The notes beneath the pieces were generated by a model. That model was not told the DNA's origin, did no database searches, and was given only the letters and a program-made list of their open reading frames with translations. Made by a program: the position numbers and the translations under genes. Source: Actinomadura rudentiformis (GTDB taxonomy: Bacteria > Actinomycetota > Actinomycetes > Streptosporangiales > Streptosporangiaceae). Taken from it: DNA of 64,000 nt. Each line of letters starts with the position of its first letter. Positions within the stretch are counted from its first letter, which is position 1. The stretch lies in contig NZ_WBMT01000015.1 of assembly GCF_008923185.1 (NCBI RefSeq), forward strand, positions 62,001 through 126,000, read 5' to 3'. Below are positions 39,466 through 48,251 of this stretch, in pieces.

Positions 39466-41040
39466 GTGACAACCCTGCCTGTTGGTAATGCCCTGCCCGA
39501 GTCCGGCCTGACGGCTGACGACTCTCCCGCGGTCCCCACGTTCGCCGAGCTCGGTCTCCCCGAGGCTCTGGTGAGCGGACTGGCCCGCCAGGGCATCGAG
39601 GCACCGTTCCCCATCCAGGCCGCCGCCATCCCCGATGTGATGGCCGGCCATGACGTGCTCGGTCGTGGCAAGACCGGCTCCGGAAAGACCCTGGCCTTCG
39701 GGCTGCCGATGCTGGCCCGGCTGGCCGGCCGGAAGGCCGCGCCCAAGCGCCCGCTCGGCCTCATCCTCGTCCCCACCCGCGAGCTCGCCCAGCAGGTGCA
39801 GACCAACCTCGAACCGCTCGGCCGCACGCTCGGCCTGCGGTTCAAGACCGTCATCGGCCAGACCTCGATGTTCAAGCAGATCGACGCGCTGCGTCGCGGC
39901 GTCGAGATCCTCGTCGCCACGCCCGGCCGTCTCAAGGACCTCATGCGCCAGGGCGCGTGTGATCTTGGCGACATTGAGATCGTCGTGCTGGACGAGGCCG
40001 ACCACATGGCCGACATGGGCTTCCTGCCCGACGTCACCGACATCCTCGACCAGGCCAAGCGGGGCGGGCAGCGCATGCTGTTCTCGGCCACCCTGGACAA
40101 GGACGTCGACGTCCTGGTCAAGCGTTACCTGAACGACCCGGTGACGCACGCCATCGGCCAGGTCGACGAGTCGGTCGACACCATGGACCACCACCTCCTG
40201 CTGGTGGCGCCCAAGGAGAAGGCCGCGATCACCGCCGAGATCGCCAACCGCGAGGGCAAGACCATCCTCTTCGCCCGTACCAAGCACGGGGTGGACCGGC
40301 TGGCCAAGCAGCTCGCCCAGGCGGGCGTGCGGGCCGCGGGCCTGCACGGCGGCAAGAGCCAGGGGCTGCGCACCCGCACGCTGGCCGAGTTCATGGAGGG
40401 CTCGTTCGACGTGCTCGTCGCCACCGACGTCGCCGCGCGCGGCATCCACGTCGACGACATCAGCCTGGTCCTGCACGTCGACCCGCCGGCCGACCACAAG
40501 GACTACATGCACCGCGCAGGTCGTACGGCCCGCGCCGGTGAGCGCGGCACCGTCGTGACCCTCGTGCTGCCCCACCAGGTACGCGCCACCCAGCAGATGA
40601 CCAAGCGGGCCGGCATCCACGCCCCCCGCACGCGGGTCACCGCCGGGGACGCCGACCTGATCAAGGTGACCGGTGCGCGCACGCCGTCCGGCATCCCGAT
40701 CGAGGGCCCGATCATCCCCGAGCGCCCCAAGCGTGAGGGCCGTGGCCGCCAGGGCGGTGGCCGTCGCGGTGGCCGTGGCTTCAGCGGCCGCTCCTCCCGG
40801 CCGTCGTACGACCGCCAGGACGGCGGTCAGCGCCGCGAGGGCTCGGGCTCGTACGGCGAGCGTCGCGGCTCGTACGGCGGCGGCGAGCGTGGCTCGTACG
40901 GCGGCGACCGCTCCCCCCGGGGCGAGCGCGGCTCGTACGGCGGTGGCGAGCGTCGTGGAGGCGCCGCAGCGTCACACGGCGGGCGCCGTGGTGGCCCGCG
41001 CCGTGAGGGCGGCGACCGCCGTCCCGCCCGCACCAACTGA
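39466..41040 (+). CDS. DEAD-box ATP-dependent RNA helicase with RGG/SYGG-rich tail
   Basis: 524 residues. Q motif FAELGLPEALVSGL...PFPIQ, motif I GRGKTGSGKT, Ia PTRELAQQ, II LDEADHM, III FSATL, IV ILFARTKHG, V VATDVAARGIHV and VI HRAGRTARAG are all present. The last 110 residues are a disordered Arg/Gly/Ser/Tyr tail with repeats such as RGSYGGGERGSYGG, an RNA-binding region. It unwinds structured RNA in cold response, ribosome assembly or RNA decay. GTG start after GGAAGG. The hairpin leader suggests control of translation. Transcribed alone, ending at a 12-bp terminator. Confidence 0.95.
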   Translation: MTTLPVGNALPESGLTADDSPAVPTFAELGLPEALVSGLARQGIEAPFPIQAAAIPDVMAGHDVLGRGKTGSGKTLAFGLPMLARLAGRKAAPKRPLGLILVPTRELAQQVQTNLEPLGRTLGLRFKTVIGQTSMFKQIDALRRGVEILVATPGRLKDLMRQGACDLGDIEIVVLDEADHMADMGFLPDVTDILDQAKRGGQRMLFSATLDKDVDVLVKRYLNDPVTHAIGQVDESVDTMDHHLLLVAPKEKAAITAEIANREGKTILFARTKHGVDRLAKQLAQAGVRAAGLHGGKSQGLRTRTLAEFMEGSFDVLVATDVAARGIHVDDISLVLHVDPPADHKDYMHRAGRTARAGERGTVVTLVLPHQVRATQQMTKRAGIHAPRTRVTAGDADLIKVTGARTPSGIPIEGPIIPERPKREGRGRQGGGRRGGRGFSGRSSRPSYDRQDGGQRREGSGSYGERRGSYGGGERGSYGGDRSPRGERGSYGGGERRGGAAASHGGRRGGPRREGGDRRPARTN

Positions 41041-41051
41041 CGAACGGCTGT

Positions 41052-41078
41052 GAGGCCCCGCCCACCGGGCGGGGCCTC
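41052..41078. terminator. Strong bidirectional terminator
   Basis: Perfect 12-bp arms GAGGCCCCGCCC and GGGCGGGGCCTC with a 3-nt loop, between the convergent helicase and acyltransferase genes. Confidence 0.9.
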
Positions 41079-41082
41079 TGGT

Positions 41083-41847
41083 CTACCCGGCCTCCTCGCG
41101 GAGCTTGTCCTGGAGGATCTGGAGGCCGTCGAGCCCGTCGACCGAGAGGGCGGCCAGCTCGTCCAGTGAGATCAAGGGAGGCTTGCGCAGTGGCGGCTGC
41201 CAGCCCTCCTCCGGATCGTGGCTGCGCAGGACCTTGGCGGGCACACCGCCGATGACCGAGTGGTCGGGGAACTCACCGCGTACCACCGCGCCGCCCGCGA
41301 CCGCCACGTTCCTGCCCAGCCGCGTCCCCGGCAGGATGATCGCGCCGGTCCCGATCCAGCATCCGTCGCCGATCTCCACGGGGTTGTTCTCGGGCCACTG
41401 CCGCCCGATCGGCACGTCCACGTCGCCGTAGCTGTGGTTCTGGTCCGTGATGTACACGTTCGGGCCGGTGAAGACATCGTTGCCGATCTCGATCGACTGG
41501 TGCCCGACGATGTGGGTGCCTCGCCCGAGCGAACAGCTCGACCCGATCTTCACGATCACGTTCGGTCCCAGGTCCAGCCCAGGCACGAACCCCGCCGAGA
41601 TCGTCACATGCGTACCGACCAGCGTGTGGTCGCCGATCGAGATCCAGGGCTCCCCGTAGATCGCCCCCACCGGAAATCCGATGCACGCGCCCTCACCCAG
41701 ATAGGCGAACTTCCGCCGGCCCGGCGTCTGCGGCGTGATCTCCCCCTGCCGCCGCACCCACTCCCAGCCGCGATGTACGGCCGTATGCACGCCCTGGCGG
41801 GCCTTGGCCGCCATGAGCTGCCGGATCGAACTGGATCTCGGACGCAT
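41083..41847 (-). CDS. Left-handed beta-helix (hexapeptide) acyltransferase
   Basis: 254 residues. After about 60 residues of N-terminal helix and strand (RRKFAYLGEGACIGFP), hexapeptide coils run from about 70 to 205 (GDHTLVGTHVTISAGFVPGL, GRGTHIVGHQSIEIGNDVFT, GDGCWIGTGAIILPGTRLG). The loop TDQNHSYGDVDVPIG and the terminal NVAVAGGAVVRGEFP-IGGVPAKVL are typical of the maltose/galactoside/colanic-acid acetyltransferase group. It probably uses acetyl-CoA to O-acetylate a sugar or glycan. The start at 41847 is preferred; the longer frame runs into low-complexity DNA. The 19-bp array lies 0.18 kb upstream of its 5' end. Confidence 0.9.
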   Translation of the reverse strand: MRPRSSSIRQLMAAKARQGVHTAVHRGWEWVRRQGEITPQTPGRRKFAYLGEGACIGFPVGAIYGEPWISIGDHTLVGTHVTISAGFVPGLDLGPNVIVKIGSSCSLGRGTHIVGHQSIEIGNDVFTGPNVYITDQNHSYGDVDVPIGRQWPENNPVEIGDGCWIGTGAIILPGTRLGRNVAVAGGAVVRGEFPDHSVIGGVPAKVLRSHDPEEGWQPPLRKPPLISLDELAALSVDGLDGLQILQDKLREEAG

Positions 41848-42022
41848 GCGGTGTACCTTGCTCTCTGCCCTGGCCAACGACGGAGATGTCAAAGTACCGG
41901 TTGGTAGCCCCACCCCGACAAAGCCCCCACCGCTTTCCCGCCACCCCAACTCCCGCGCCCTCGATCCCGCCCGCGCGCGCAGCCTGCCGCCCCGCCCCCC
42001 GCGCCGGCCACACCCATCGCGT

Positions 42023-42866
42023 GTCGGCCCGCCCCTGCATGTCGATCTGCCCCTGCACATCGATCCGCCCCCTAAGCCTCGATCTGCCCCTGCGCGTCGG
42101 CCCGCCTGCCGCGCGCCGCTCCGCTTGCCGTGTGTCGGCCAGCTTGCCGCGTGTCGGTCCGGCTCCCTCGTGCCGATCTGCCTGCCGTGTGTCGGCCCGC
42201 TTGCCGCGCGCCGCTCCGCTTGCTGTGTCGGCCCGCTTGCCGTGTTTCGGTTCGCCTGCCGTGCGCCGATCTGCCTTCTGCGCGCCGCTGCGCCTGCCGC
42301 GTGTCGGTCCGCCTGCCGCGCGCCGCCCCGTCTGCCGCGTGTCGACCCGTCTGCCCCGCGCCGCCCCGCCTACCGCGTGTCGACCCACCTACCGCGTGTC
42401 GGCCCGCTTGCCGCGTGTCGGTCCGCCTCCCTCGCGCCGATCTGCCTTCTGCGCGCCGCCCCGTCTGCCGCGTGTCGACCCGCTTGCCGTGTGTCGGTCT
42501 GCCTTCCGCGCGTCGACACGCCTACCGCGTGTCGGCCCGCTTGCCGCGTGTCGGCCCGCCTCCCTCGCGCCGATCTGCCTTGTGCGCGCCGCCCCGCCTG
42601 CCCCGCGCCGCCCCGCCCACCGCGTGTCGCCCCGCCTCCCTCGCGCCGCTCCGCCTGCCGCGTGTCGGCCCGCTTGCCGTGTTTCGGTTCGCTTGCCGTG
42701 CGCCGATCTGCCTTCTGCGCGCCGCCCCGTCTGCCGCGTGTCGACCCGCTTGCCGTGTTTCGGTCTGCCGTCCGCGCGTCGACACGCCTTGCGCGTCGGT
42801 CCGCCTGGGTGTGGATCTGTGTCCTGTATGTCGGCCTGCCTCCCGCGCGTTGGCCCGCCTCCTGTG
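42023..42866. repeat. Large 19-bp-period tandem array, about 45 units
   Basis: Units follow (G/T)(T/C)CG(G/A)(C/T)C(C/T)GC(C/T)TGCCGCG(T/C), for example GTCGGCCCGCTTGCCGCGT and GCCGATCTGCCTTCTGCGC. Phase is exact over most of the length: the marker GTTTCGGTTC recurs at 42244 and 42681 (437 = 23 x 19), and CCGTCTGCCG at 42461 and 42727 (266 = 14 x 19). All three + frames stay open through it because the unit lacks stop codons, giving false Arg/Pro/Cys-rich ORFs. A few 17-18 bp units occur at the ends. No gene is supported from 41848 to 43033. Confidence 0.9.
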
Positions 42867-43033
42867 TCGGGGCGACTCCTGGTGTCAGCTCAACGCCCGC
42901 AGGGGTAGCTGGCCCCCCGTGTGTCGGGGCGACTCGTGTGGGTCGGCTCGGCTTTCACCGGTCGTGCGGCTGGGCATCGGGGGGTTATGTGTCGGGCTCC
43001 GTGTGGGTTCGGGCTCCGCGTATGCGGGCATGC

Positions 43034-43065
43034 GAAAGGCCCGGCCTTGGTAGGCCGGGCCTTTC
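43034..43065. terminator. Strong terminator beside the gene at 43076
   Basis: Perfect 13-bp arms GAAAGGCCCGGCC and GGCCGGGCCTTTC with a TTGGTA loop, flanked by A and T runs. It lies 11 nt beyond the stop of the minus-strand gene. Confidence 0.9.
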
Positions 43066-43075
43066 TTCGCCGTGG

Positions 43076-43543
43076 TTACGGCGTGTGCGCGTGGCTGTTG
43101 GCTTCAGACTTTGCCGGTGCCTCCGGCTGGCTCATGTCGTCTTCCATCAGCGACTGCATGGAGTTCCGCTTGGTCATGACTGCTCCGGCGATCCCCACCG
43201 CAGCCACGGCGGCGAGCATCATCATGGTGATGTTGCGTCCGCGATGGCTGGGCTTGGGTGGTTCGACCCTGTCGGCTACATCTGACAGGAAAGAGCTCAC
43301 CCGTGGGGCGAGTCCGCCCTCCACATATCGTGCGGCGTTCTCGATCCGGGGCGCGCTCCAGCCGCGAGCGCCCATGATGCGGTCGGCGGCGACATCGCGC
43401 GTGCGCTGCGCCGCCGGGGCGATACGATCCGCCGCGTCGGACGCGTTCAGCCGCCACGTTTCAGCTCCGTGCCGACACGCTTCCCGCACACGCCCGAACC
43501 GCGAGAGCACTTCGTCCTGCGGCTTCCGGCGGATACTCATCAT
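43076..43543 (-). CDS. Single-pass membrane protein, unknown
   Basis: 155 residues: a basic, helical N-terminal region (SIRRKPQDEVLSRFGRVREA, ASDAADRIAPAAQRTRDVAA), one membrane helix (ITMMMLAAVAAVGIAGAVMT) and a short acidic tail. TAGCGT ends 7 nt before the ATG at 43543, so the mRNA may be leaderless; 43540 is an alternative start. It occupies the place of the small membrane-protein gene beside ppiA in other actinobacterial origin regions. Function unknown. Confidence 0.75.
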   Translation of the reverse strand: MMSIRRKPQDEVLSRFGRVREACRHGAETWRLNASDAADRIAPAAQRTRDVAADRIMGARGWSAPRIENAARYVEGGLAPRVSSFLSDVADRVEPPKPSHRGRNITMMMLAAVAAVGIAGAVMTKRNSMQSLMEDDMSQPEAPAKSEANSHAHTP

Positions 43544-43702
43544 TAGGGACACGCTAACCTCCCTGTTTGCGAGGTCCTGCCATGCAGCCTTCCCAAAGCG
43601 CGGAAGGTAAACCCTGTGCACGAGATCATTGGGTCACGCACAGTGGGCATACGTGTATGTCCGAAACCGGAGATGCCCATATCGACGAGGAGGCGGCCAT
43701 CC

Positions 43703-44239
43703 GTGGCTGAACAAATCTTTGCGACGCTCAACACCACCCTTGGCAAGATCGTCATTCAGCTCTACCCGGAGCAAGCGCCCGTCACGGTCGACAACTTCGT
43801 CGGCCTCGCGGAGGGCACCCGCGACTGGCGGCATCCCGAGACCGGCGAGCCGCGGACCGGCACGCCGCTCTACAACGGCACGGTGTTCCACCGGGTCATC
43901 CCCGGCTTCATGATCCAGGGCGGGGACCCGCTGGGCCGTGGCACCGGCGGGCCGGGCTACGAGTTCAAGGACGAGTTCCACCCGGACCTGAAGTTCAACA
44001 AGCCGTACCTCCTGGCCATGGCCAACGCCGGGCCCGGCACCAACGGCTCGCAGTTCTTCATCACCACCGACAACATCGGCCAGGTCCAGCACCTGACCGG
44101 CCGCCACACGATCTTCGGCAAGGTCATCGAGGGCACCGACGTCGTCGACAGGATCAGCAACGCGCCGACCGGCCGGATGGACAAGCCGGTGAACGATGTC
44201 GTCATCGAGTCGGTGACGATCGACCGCCGCCAGTCGTAA
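43703..44239 (+). CDS. ppiA: Cyclophilin-type peptidyl-prolyl cis-trans isomerase
   Basis: 178 residues from the GTG at 43703 (GAGGAGG upstream). Cyclophilin motifs: FHRVIPGFMIQGGDPLGRG with the catalytic Arg, GTNGSQFFIT, and the HTIFGKVIEG loop. No signal peptide, so cytoplasmic. It speeds Xaa-Pro isomerisation during folding. Its position upstream of the rhomboid and crgA genes is the conserved near-origin arrangement. Confidence 0.95.
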   Translation: MAEQIFATLNTTLGKIVIQLYPEQAPVTVDNFVGLAEGTRDWRHPETGEPRTGTPLYNGTVFHRVIPGFMIQGGDPLGRGTGGPGYEFKDEFHPDLKFNKPYLLAMANAGPGTNGSQFFITTDNIGQVQHLTGRHTIFGKVIEGTDVVDRISNAPTGRMDKPVNDVVIESVTIDRRQS

Positions 44240-44277
44240 TACCTAGAGAGACCCTGCGCCGGCCCTACGGAGCCACG

Positions 44278-45180
44278 ATGAGCACAGACCCCAACCCTTC
44301 GCCCGGGTCGGACACCCCGGTGCCGACCTGCTACCGGCATCCGGGGCGCGAGACGTACGTGCGCTGCACCCGGTGTGACCGCTACATCTGCCCGGAGTGC
44401 ATGCGGGACGCCGCGGTCGGGCACCAGTGCGTCGAATGCGTGGCGGAGGGCAACAAGAACGTTCGCCGGGCCCGGACCGTCCTGGGCGGCCGGGCCCCGG
44501 AGTCGGCGACGCCGGTCGTGACCTACTCGCTGATCGGCATCTGCGTACTGGTCTACCTGGCCGAGCTGGCCTCGTGGAAGGTCGTCGAGGACTTCATGAT
44601 GCTCGGCGTCGCGGTCGGCCGTGAGGGCCGGCTGGTGGGCGTCGCCGAGGGTGAGCCGTACCGGCTCTTCACCTCGATGTTCCTGCACCAGCGTCCCAGC
44701 GGCGGCTCGTTCGGGATCACCCACATCCTGTTCAACATGTGGGCCCTGTGGGCGATCGGCCCGGAGCTGGAGCGGGTGCTGGGTCGTTGGCGCTTCGTGG
44801 CGCTGTACGTGCTGTCCGGGCTGGGCGGCTCGGTCCTGCTCTACCTCGTGGAGCCGGGCTCGGCGGCGGTCGGGGCCTCGGGCGCCATCTTCGGCCTGTT
44901 CGGGGCGTTCTTCATCATCGGCCGGAAGTTCGGCGGCCAGGTCGGCCCGATCGTGTTCCTCCTGGTGATCAACCTGGTGATCACGTTCGCGGTCCCCGGG
45001 ATCTCCTGGCAAGGGCACATCGGCGGTCTTGTCACCGGTGCTCTGCTGGCAGTGGCGTACGCCTACGCCCCGGCTAAGCAGCGCCAGCTCATCCACATCG
45101 CCGCACCGGTCGTGACCCTGGTGCTGTTCGCGATCCTGGTGATGGTCAAGACGGCCGACCTGACGGCAGGAGTGGCTTAA
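44278..45180 (+). CDS. Rhomboid-family intramembrane serine protease with N-terminal zinc-binding domain
   Basis: 300 residues. N-terminal Cys/His cluster (CYRHPGRETYVRCTRCDRYI, CPECMRDAAVGHQCVEC) forms a B-box-like zinc module. About six membrane helices follow, with VGASGAIFGLFGAFF (catalytic Ser in GASG) and WQGHIGGLVTG (catalytic His), the Ser-His dyad. It cleaves membrane proteins; no substrate is known here. It lies 38 nt after ppiA, likely one transcript. Confidence 0.94.
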   Translation: MSTDPNPSPGSDTPVPTCYRHPGRETYVRCTRCDRYICPECMRDAAVGHQCVECVAEGNKNVRRARTVLGGRAPESATPVVTYSLIGICVLVYLAELASWKVVEDFMMLGVAVGREGRLVGVAEGEPYRLFTSMFLHQRPSGGSFGITHILFNMWALWAIGPELERVLGRWRFVALYVLSGLGGSVLLYLVEPGSAAVGASGAIFGLFGAFFIIGRKFGGQVGPIVFLLVINLVITFAVPGISWQGHIGGLVTGALLAVAYAYAPAKQRQLIHIAAPVVTLVLFAILVMVKTADLTAGVA

Positions 45181-45612
45181 CCCTGGCCGGCCCGGGGCTG
45201 CACCAAGCCAGGCCCGGGCCAGCCAGGCCCGGGGGCTGCCTGGGCCGGCGCCGCCGCACCGGGTCGGCCAGGGCAGGGGCTGCCTGAACCGGGTCGGCGA
45301 GGGCCGAGGCCGCCTGCACCGGGGCTGCCTGGACCTGTCTCCGCATGGGCCATCTGGCCTAGTACCGGCTACAGCCATCCGTTGGAGGCACGAAGGTCGG
45401 CTGGCCCGGCTCAGGCGGACCCCACTGGCGAACCGGGCTGGGGTCGCCAAAGAGAAGCTTTGGCGTTCGCTGCACGAGGGCCGCCGCCACCGGGCGGGCG
45501 GCGGCGCCTCGAGACTTCCCTGTGGAAAAGCTGTGGGAAGCTGGCCGGGAAATCCCCAGGGTGTGGATAACACTGGTGGATTACGCGACCCGAATGTGGG
45601 TACGCGGGCCGA
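45181..45612. other. Gap between rhomboid and crgA: GC-rich repeats and DnaA-box-like sites
   Basis: 45181-45345 is a degenerate array of GGGGCTGCCTG and CCGGGTCGGC(C/G)AGGGC units, starting right at the rhomboid stop. Further on, TGTGGATAA (45562-45570) is an exact inverted DnaA box, and TGTGGAAAA (45531-45539) is a one-mismatch copy. No gene is supported in this 432-bp gap. Confidence 0.55.
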
Positions 45613-45870
45613 TCAGCGCCAGCGCGTGGAGAGGATCACGCCCAGGATGATCGCGGTGAAGCCGATCCCCAGGTTCCAGTTGCCCAGGTCGGTCATGACC
45701 GGGATGTCGGTGCCTGTGCTCGCCGTCACGTAGAACACTGCGATCCAGGCTAGCCCGAGCAGCCAGAGAGTGATCATCGTCGGCACGAGGAACCGGGGGC
45801 TGACCTCGGGTGCCTTCGACTTCTGCGGCGGTGTGTAAACGGCCTTCTTGCGCACTTTGGACTTGGCCAC
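45613..45870 (-). CDS. crgA: Cell division protein CrgA
   Basis: 85 residues: basic cytoplasmic N-terminus (AKSKVRKKAVYTPPQKSK), first membrane helix (PTMITLWLLGLAWIAVFYV), a short outside loop with TDIPVMTDLGNWN, and a second helix (IGFTAIILGVILSTRW). This is the conserved CrgA pattern. CrgA coordinates FtsZ-ring and septal wall synthesis and delays septation in aerial hyphae. GTG start. Divergent from the DUF881 gene, with TAGCGT-like promoter elements in between. Confidence 0.96.
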   Translation of the reverse strand: MAKSKVRKKAVYTPPQKSKAPEVSPRFLVPTMITLWLLGLAWIAVFYVTASTGTDIPVMTDLGNWNLGIGFTAIILGVILSTRWR

Positions 45871-45951
45871 GGTGGGATCGATCTCCTCGGGCGGGCGACG
45901 GCCGGAGCGCCGGTCCGCGCATGGGTGTTTTGTCGGTTAGCGTAGTCGCTG

Positions 45952-46677
45952 GTGAGCAGCGTACGACGTCGAACGTGGGGAAGCATCATCCCAGGCCTCA
46001 CGCTTGTGGCGGGAACTTTGTTCGCGGCGAGCGCGAGCACGGCCCGCGGGACCGACCTGCGCGAGGAAGGCCGGACCAAGATCACCGAGCTCATCGCCGC
46101 CGAGCAGCGCCGGACCCGCCACGAACGCGCCGGCTACCAGCGGCTTCGCCATCAGGTAGAAACGATCTCCCGCCAGGCCGGCCGGCGTGACGCCCGGGTC
46201 AAGCAGGCTCAGGCCCGGGCCGACGCGCTTGCGGTGCGTTCCGGATTCACCCCGTTGCGTGGTTTCGCGGTACGCGTGACCCTGGACGACGCACCTCAAC
46301 GAGATTATGGCCGTGAGGTCAGTCCGGACGACCTCGTCGTGCACCAGACGGACGTCCAGGCGGTCGTGAACGCCCTCTGGGCGGGCGGTGCGGCCGGAAT
46401 GCAAATCATGGACCAACGGGTGATCTCGACGAGCGCGGTGCGGTGTGTGGGCAATACCCTGATCCTTCAAGGAGTCGTCTACTCGCCGCCGTTCACGATC
46501 ACCGCCGTGGGGGATCCGCGACGGCTGCGGGCGGCGCTCGACGGCTCCCCGGAGATATCGATCTACAAGCGCTACGTTCGCGAATACGGGCTCGGCTACT
46601 CGGTCAGGACTGCGGACCGGGTCGCCTTGCCCGGCTACACCGGGAACGTGACGATGAAACACGCGACGGTGCCCTAG
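45952..46677 (+). CDS. DUF881 family protein
   Basis: 241 residues. N-terminal membrane anchor (IIPGLTLVAGTLFAASAST), coiled-coil segment (about 35-85), and a beta-alpha domain with VRVTLDDAP, NALWAGGAAGMQIMDQRV, GNTLILQGVVYSPPFTI and ITAVGDP, all DUF881 signatures. The family is extracytoplasmic and clusters with division genes. It is followed after 13 nt by the sortase gene, so likely co-transcribed. Role unknown. Confidence 0.93.
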   Translation: MSSVRRRTWGSIIPGLTLVAGTLFAASASTARGTDLREEGRTKITELIAAEQRRTRHERAGYQRLRHQVETISRQAGRRDARVKQAQARADALAVRSGFTPLRGFAVRVTLDDAPQRDYGREVSPDDLVVHQTDVQAVVNALWAGGAAGMQIMDQRVISTSAVRCVGNTLILQGVVYSPPFTITAVGDPRRLRAALDGSPEISIYKRYVREYGLGYSVRTADRVALPGYTGNVTMKHATVP

Positions 46678-46690
46678 GAGGAGACGCGCA

Positions 46691-47311
46691 GTGCGGATTC
46701 TGATCCGTAACCTGGGCGAGTTGTGCATCACCGCCGGCCTGGTCATGCTCCTCTTCGTCACCTACGAGCTCTGGGGCACCGGCCGATACACCCGCCAGCA
46801 GCAGGACGTGCTCAACAAGGAACTCCTCAAGAGCTGGCAGGCGCCGAACGTCACCACGGAGAAGGTCAAGCTCGGCAAGGGCCTGGCCATGATCCGAATC
46901 CCGCGTTTCGGTCCGAAGTACCGCTTCGTCATCATCGAAGGCGTCGACCTCGCAGACCTCCGCAAGGGCCCCGGCCACTACCCCGGCAGCGCCCTGCCCG
47001 GGGAGGTCGGCAACTTCGTGGTCTCCGGCCACCGGACGACCTACTCGGCCCCGTTCAACCGCGCGGGCGAGCTGCGTGCCGGCGACAAGATCCTCATCGA
47101 CACGCGGCAGAAGCAGTACGTCTACGAGGTGACTGGCAAGAGGATCGTGAAGCCCTCTGCGGTCGAGGTCACCGCGCCCGTACCGTTGAAGCCCAAGGAC
47201 AAGCCCACCAAGCCGATGATCACCCTCACCACCTGCCACCCCAAGTACTCCGCCGCCCAGCGACTGATCATCTTCGGTGAGCTGACCGGCGAGCTGCCCC
47301 GCCGCGCCTAG
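46691..47311 (+). CDS. srtE: Class E sortase
   Basis: 206 residues. N-terminal membrane helix (ELCITAGLVMLLFVTYELWG), then the sortase barrel with His in VVSGHRTTYSAPF, catalytic Cys in ITLTTCHPKYSA and Arg in AQRLIIFG. TLTTC is the class E signature; these enzymes attach LAXTG-type proteins, such as chaplins in streptomycetes, to the wall. GTG start after GGAGGAG. No LAXTG substrate is encoded in the window that I can see. Confidence 0.94.
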   Translation: MRILIRNLGELCITAGLVMLLFVTYELWGTGRYTRQQQDVLNKELLKSWQAPNVTTEKVKLGKGLAMIRIPRFGPKYRFVIIEGVDLADLRKGPGHYPGSALPGEVGNFVVSGHRTTYSAPFNRAGELRAGDKILIDTRQKQYVYEVTGKRIVKPSAVEVTAPVPLKPKDKPTKPMITLTTCHPKYSAAQRLIIFGELTGELPRRA

Positions 47312-47318
47312 GAGAGCC

Positions 47319-47504
47319 ATGTACGCCTGGATCTGGCGCCACCTGCCCGGTCAGTGGCAGGCCAAGACCGCCATCGCCGCAGCCTTGATCCTCGCCGCCG
47401 CGGCCGTCCTCTGGTACGTGGTCTTCCCGTGGCTCGAACCCAAGATCCAGTTCGACCGCGGCGTCATCAACACCCCGTCGTCCTCCGCCACCGACCGTCG
47501 CTGA
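47319..47504 (+). CDS. Small membrane protein after the sortase
   Basis: 61 residues: MYAWIWRHLPGQWQAK, one helix (AALILAAAAVLWYVVFPWL), then EPKIQFDRGVINTPS. It starts 7 nt after the sortase stop with a GGAGAG site and is found at this position in other actinobacteria. Function unknown; probably an accessory of the sortase operon. Confidence 0.85.
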   Translation: MYAWIWRHLPGQWQAKTAIAAALILAAAAVLWYVVFPWLEPKIQFDRGVINTPSSSATDRR

Positions 47505-47533
47505 CCCGCTGAGGTTGCTGAGACACTGAGGGC

Positions 47534-48109
47534 GTGCGTCTCCTCGTCGTCGACAACCACGACAGCTTCGTCTTCAACATCGTGCAGTACCTCCTTGAGC
47601 TCGGAGCCGACTGCACGGTGAAGGACCGCTCGGACGTGACGCTCGCCGACGCCTCTGTGGACGGCATCCTCGTGAGCCCCGGGCCGGGCCACCCGGCCGA
47701 CTCCGAGATCTGCCTGGACCTCGTCCGGCTCGCCTACGAACGGCACACGCCGCTCCTGGGCGTCTGCCTCGGCCACCAGGTGATCGCCCATGTCCACGGA
47801 GCGGTCGTCTCCCGGGCACCCGAGATCGTCCACGGCTACACCAGCCAGATCCAGCACGACGGCCGCGGAGTCTTCCAGGGGCTCCCAAATCCGCTTGAGG
47901 CCACGCGCTACCACTCGCTCGCTGTGGAGCCCGCGACGATCCCCTCGGACTTGGAGAGCACCGCTCGTACGCCCGACGGCGTGATCATGGGGCTCCGCCA
48001 CCGCACCCGTCCGATCGAGGGGGTCCAGTTCCACCCGGAATCCGTGCTCTCCGCCCACGGCCACGACCTGCTCCGCAACTGGCTCGCGTCCTGCGCTTCC
48101 AGCGTATGA
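47534..48109 (+). CDS. trpG: Aminodeoxychorismate/anthranilate synthase component II (glutamine amidotransferase)
   Basis: 191 residues, class I amidotransferase: VVDNHDSFVFNIVQYL, ILVSPGPGHP, nucleophile Cys78 in LLGVCLGHQVIAHVHG, and EGVQFHPESVL with His-x-Glu. It supplies ammonia to a chorismate-using partner for folate (PabA role) or tryptophan (TrpG role); many actinobacteria use this single near-origin copy, named trpG in M. tuberculosis. GTG start. Convergent with pknB, as in mycobacteria. Confidence 0.94.
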   Translation: MRLLVVDNHDSFVFNIVQYLLELGADCTVKDRSDVTLADASVDGILVSPGPGHPADSEICLDLVRLAYERHTPLLGVCLGHQVIAHVHGAVVSRAPEIVHGYTSQIQHDGRGVFQGLPNPLEATRYHSLAVEPATIPSDLESTARTPDGVIMGLRHRTRPIEGVQFHPESVLSAHGHDLLRNWLASCASSV

Positions 48110-48200
48110 ACACCCACGCCGCAAGTCGTTCGACCATCTCGGGAGAAGTTTCCGGGAGAAATCTGTAACACCGGCCCTTCTTGATCCGAAAACCATGACA

Positions 48201-48239
48201 GAGGGCTTCCGCCATTGCCCCCGAGTGGCGGAAGCCCTC
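48201..48239 (+). terminator. Terminator of the trpG operon
   Basis: Perfect 14-bp arms GAGGGCTTCCGCCA and TGGCGGAAGCCCTC, followed by CTTCT. Confidence 0.85.
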
Positions 48240-48251
48240 CTTCTATGCTCA

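Noticed and set aside
42023..42866. CRISPR array
   Set aside because: Units are contiguous 19-mers with gradual variation. There are no unique spacers of constant length between identical repeats and no cas genes in the window. The same holds for the other arrays.
41735..43285. Long + strand ORFs (up to 516 codons) and matching Arg/Pro/Cys-rich frames in all three phases
   Set aside because: They are produced by the 19-bp array, which lacks stop codons in every + frame. There is no ribosome-binding site, no third-position GC bias, and the peptides are pure repeat.
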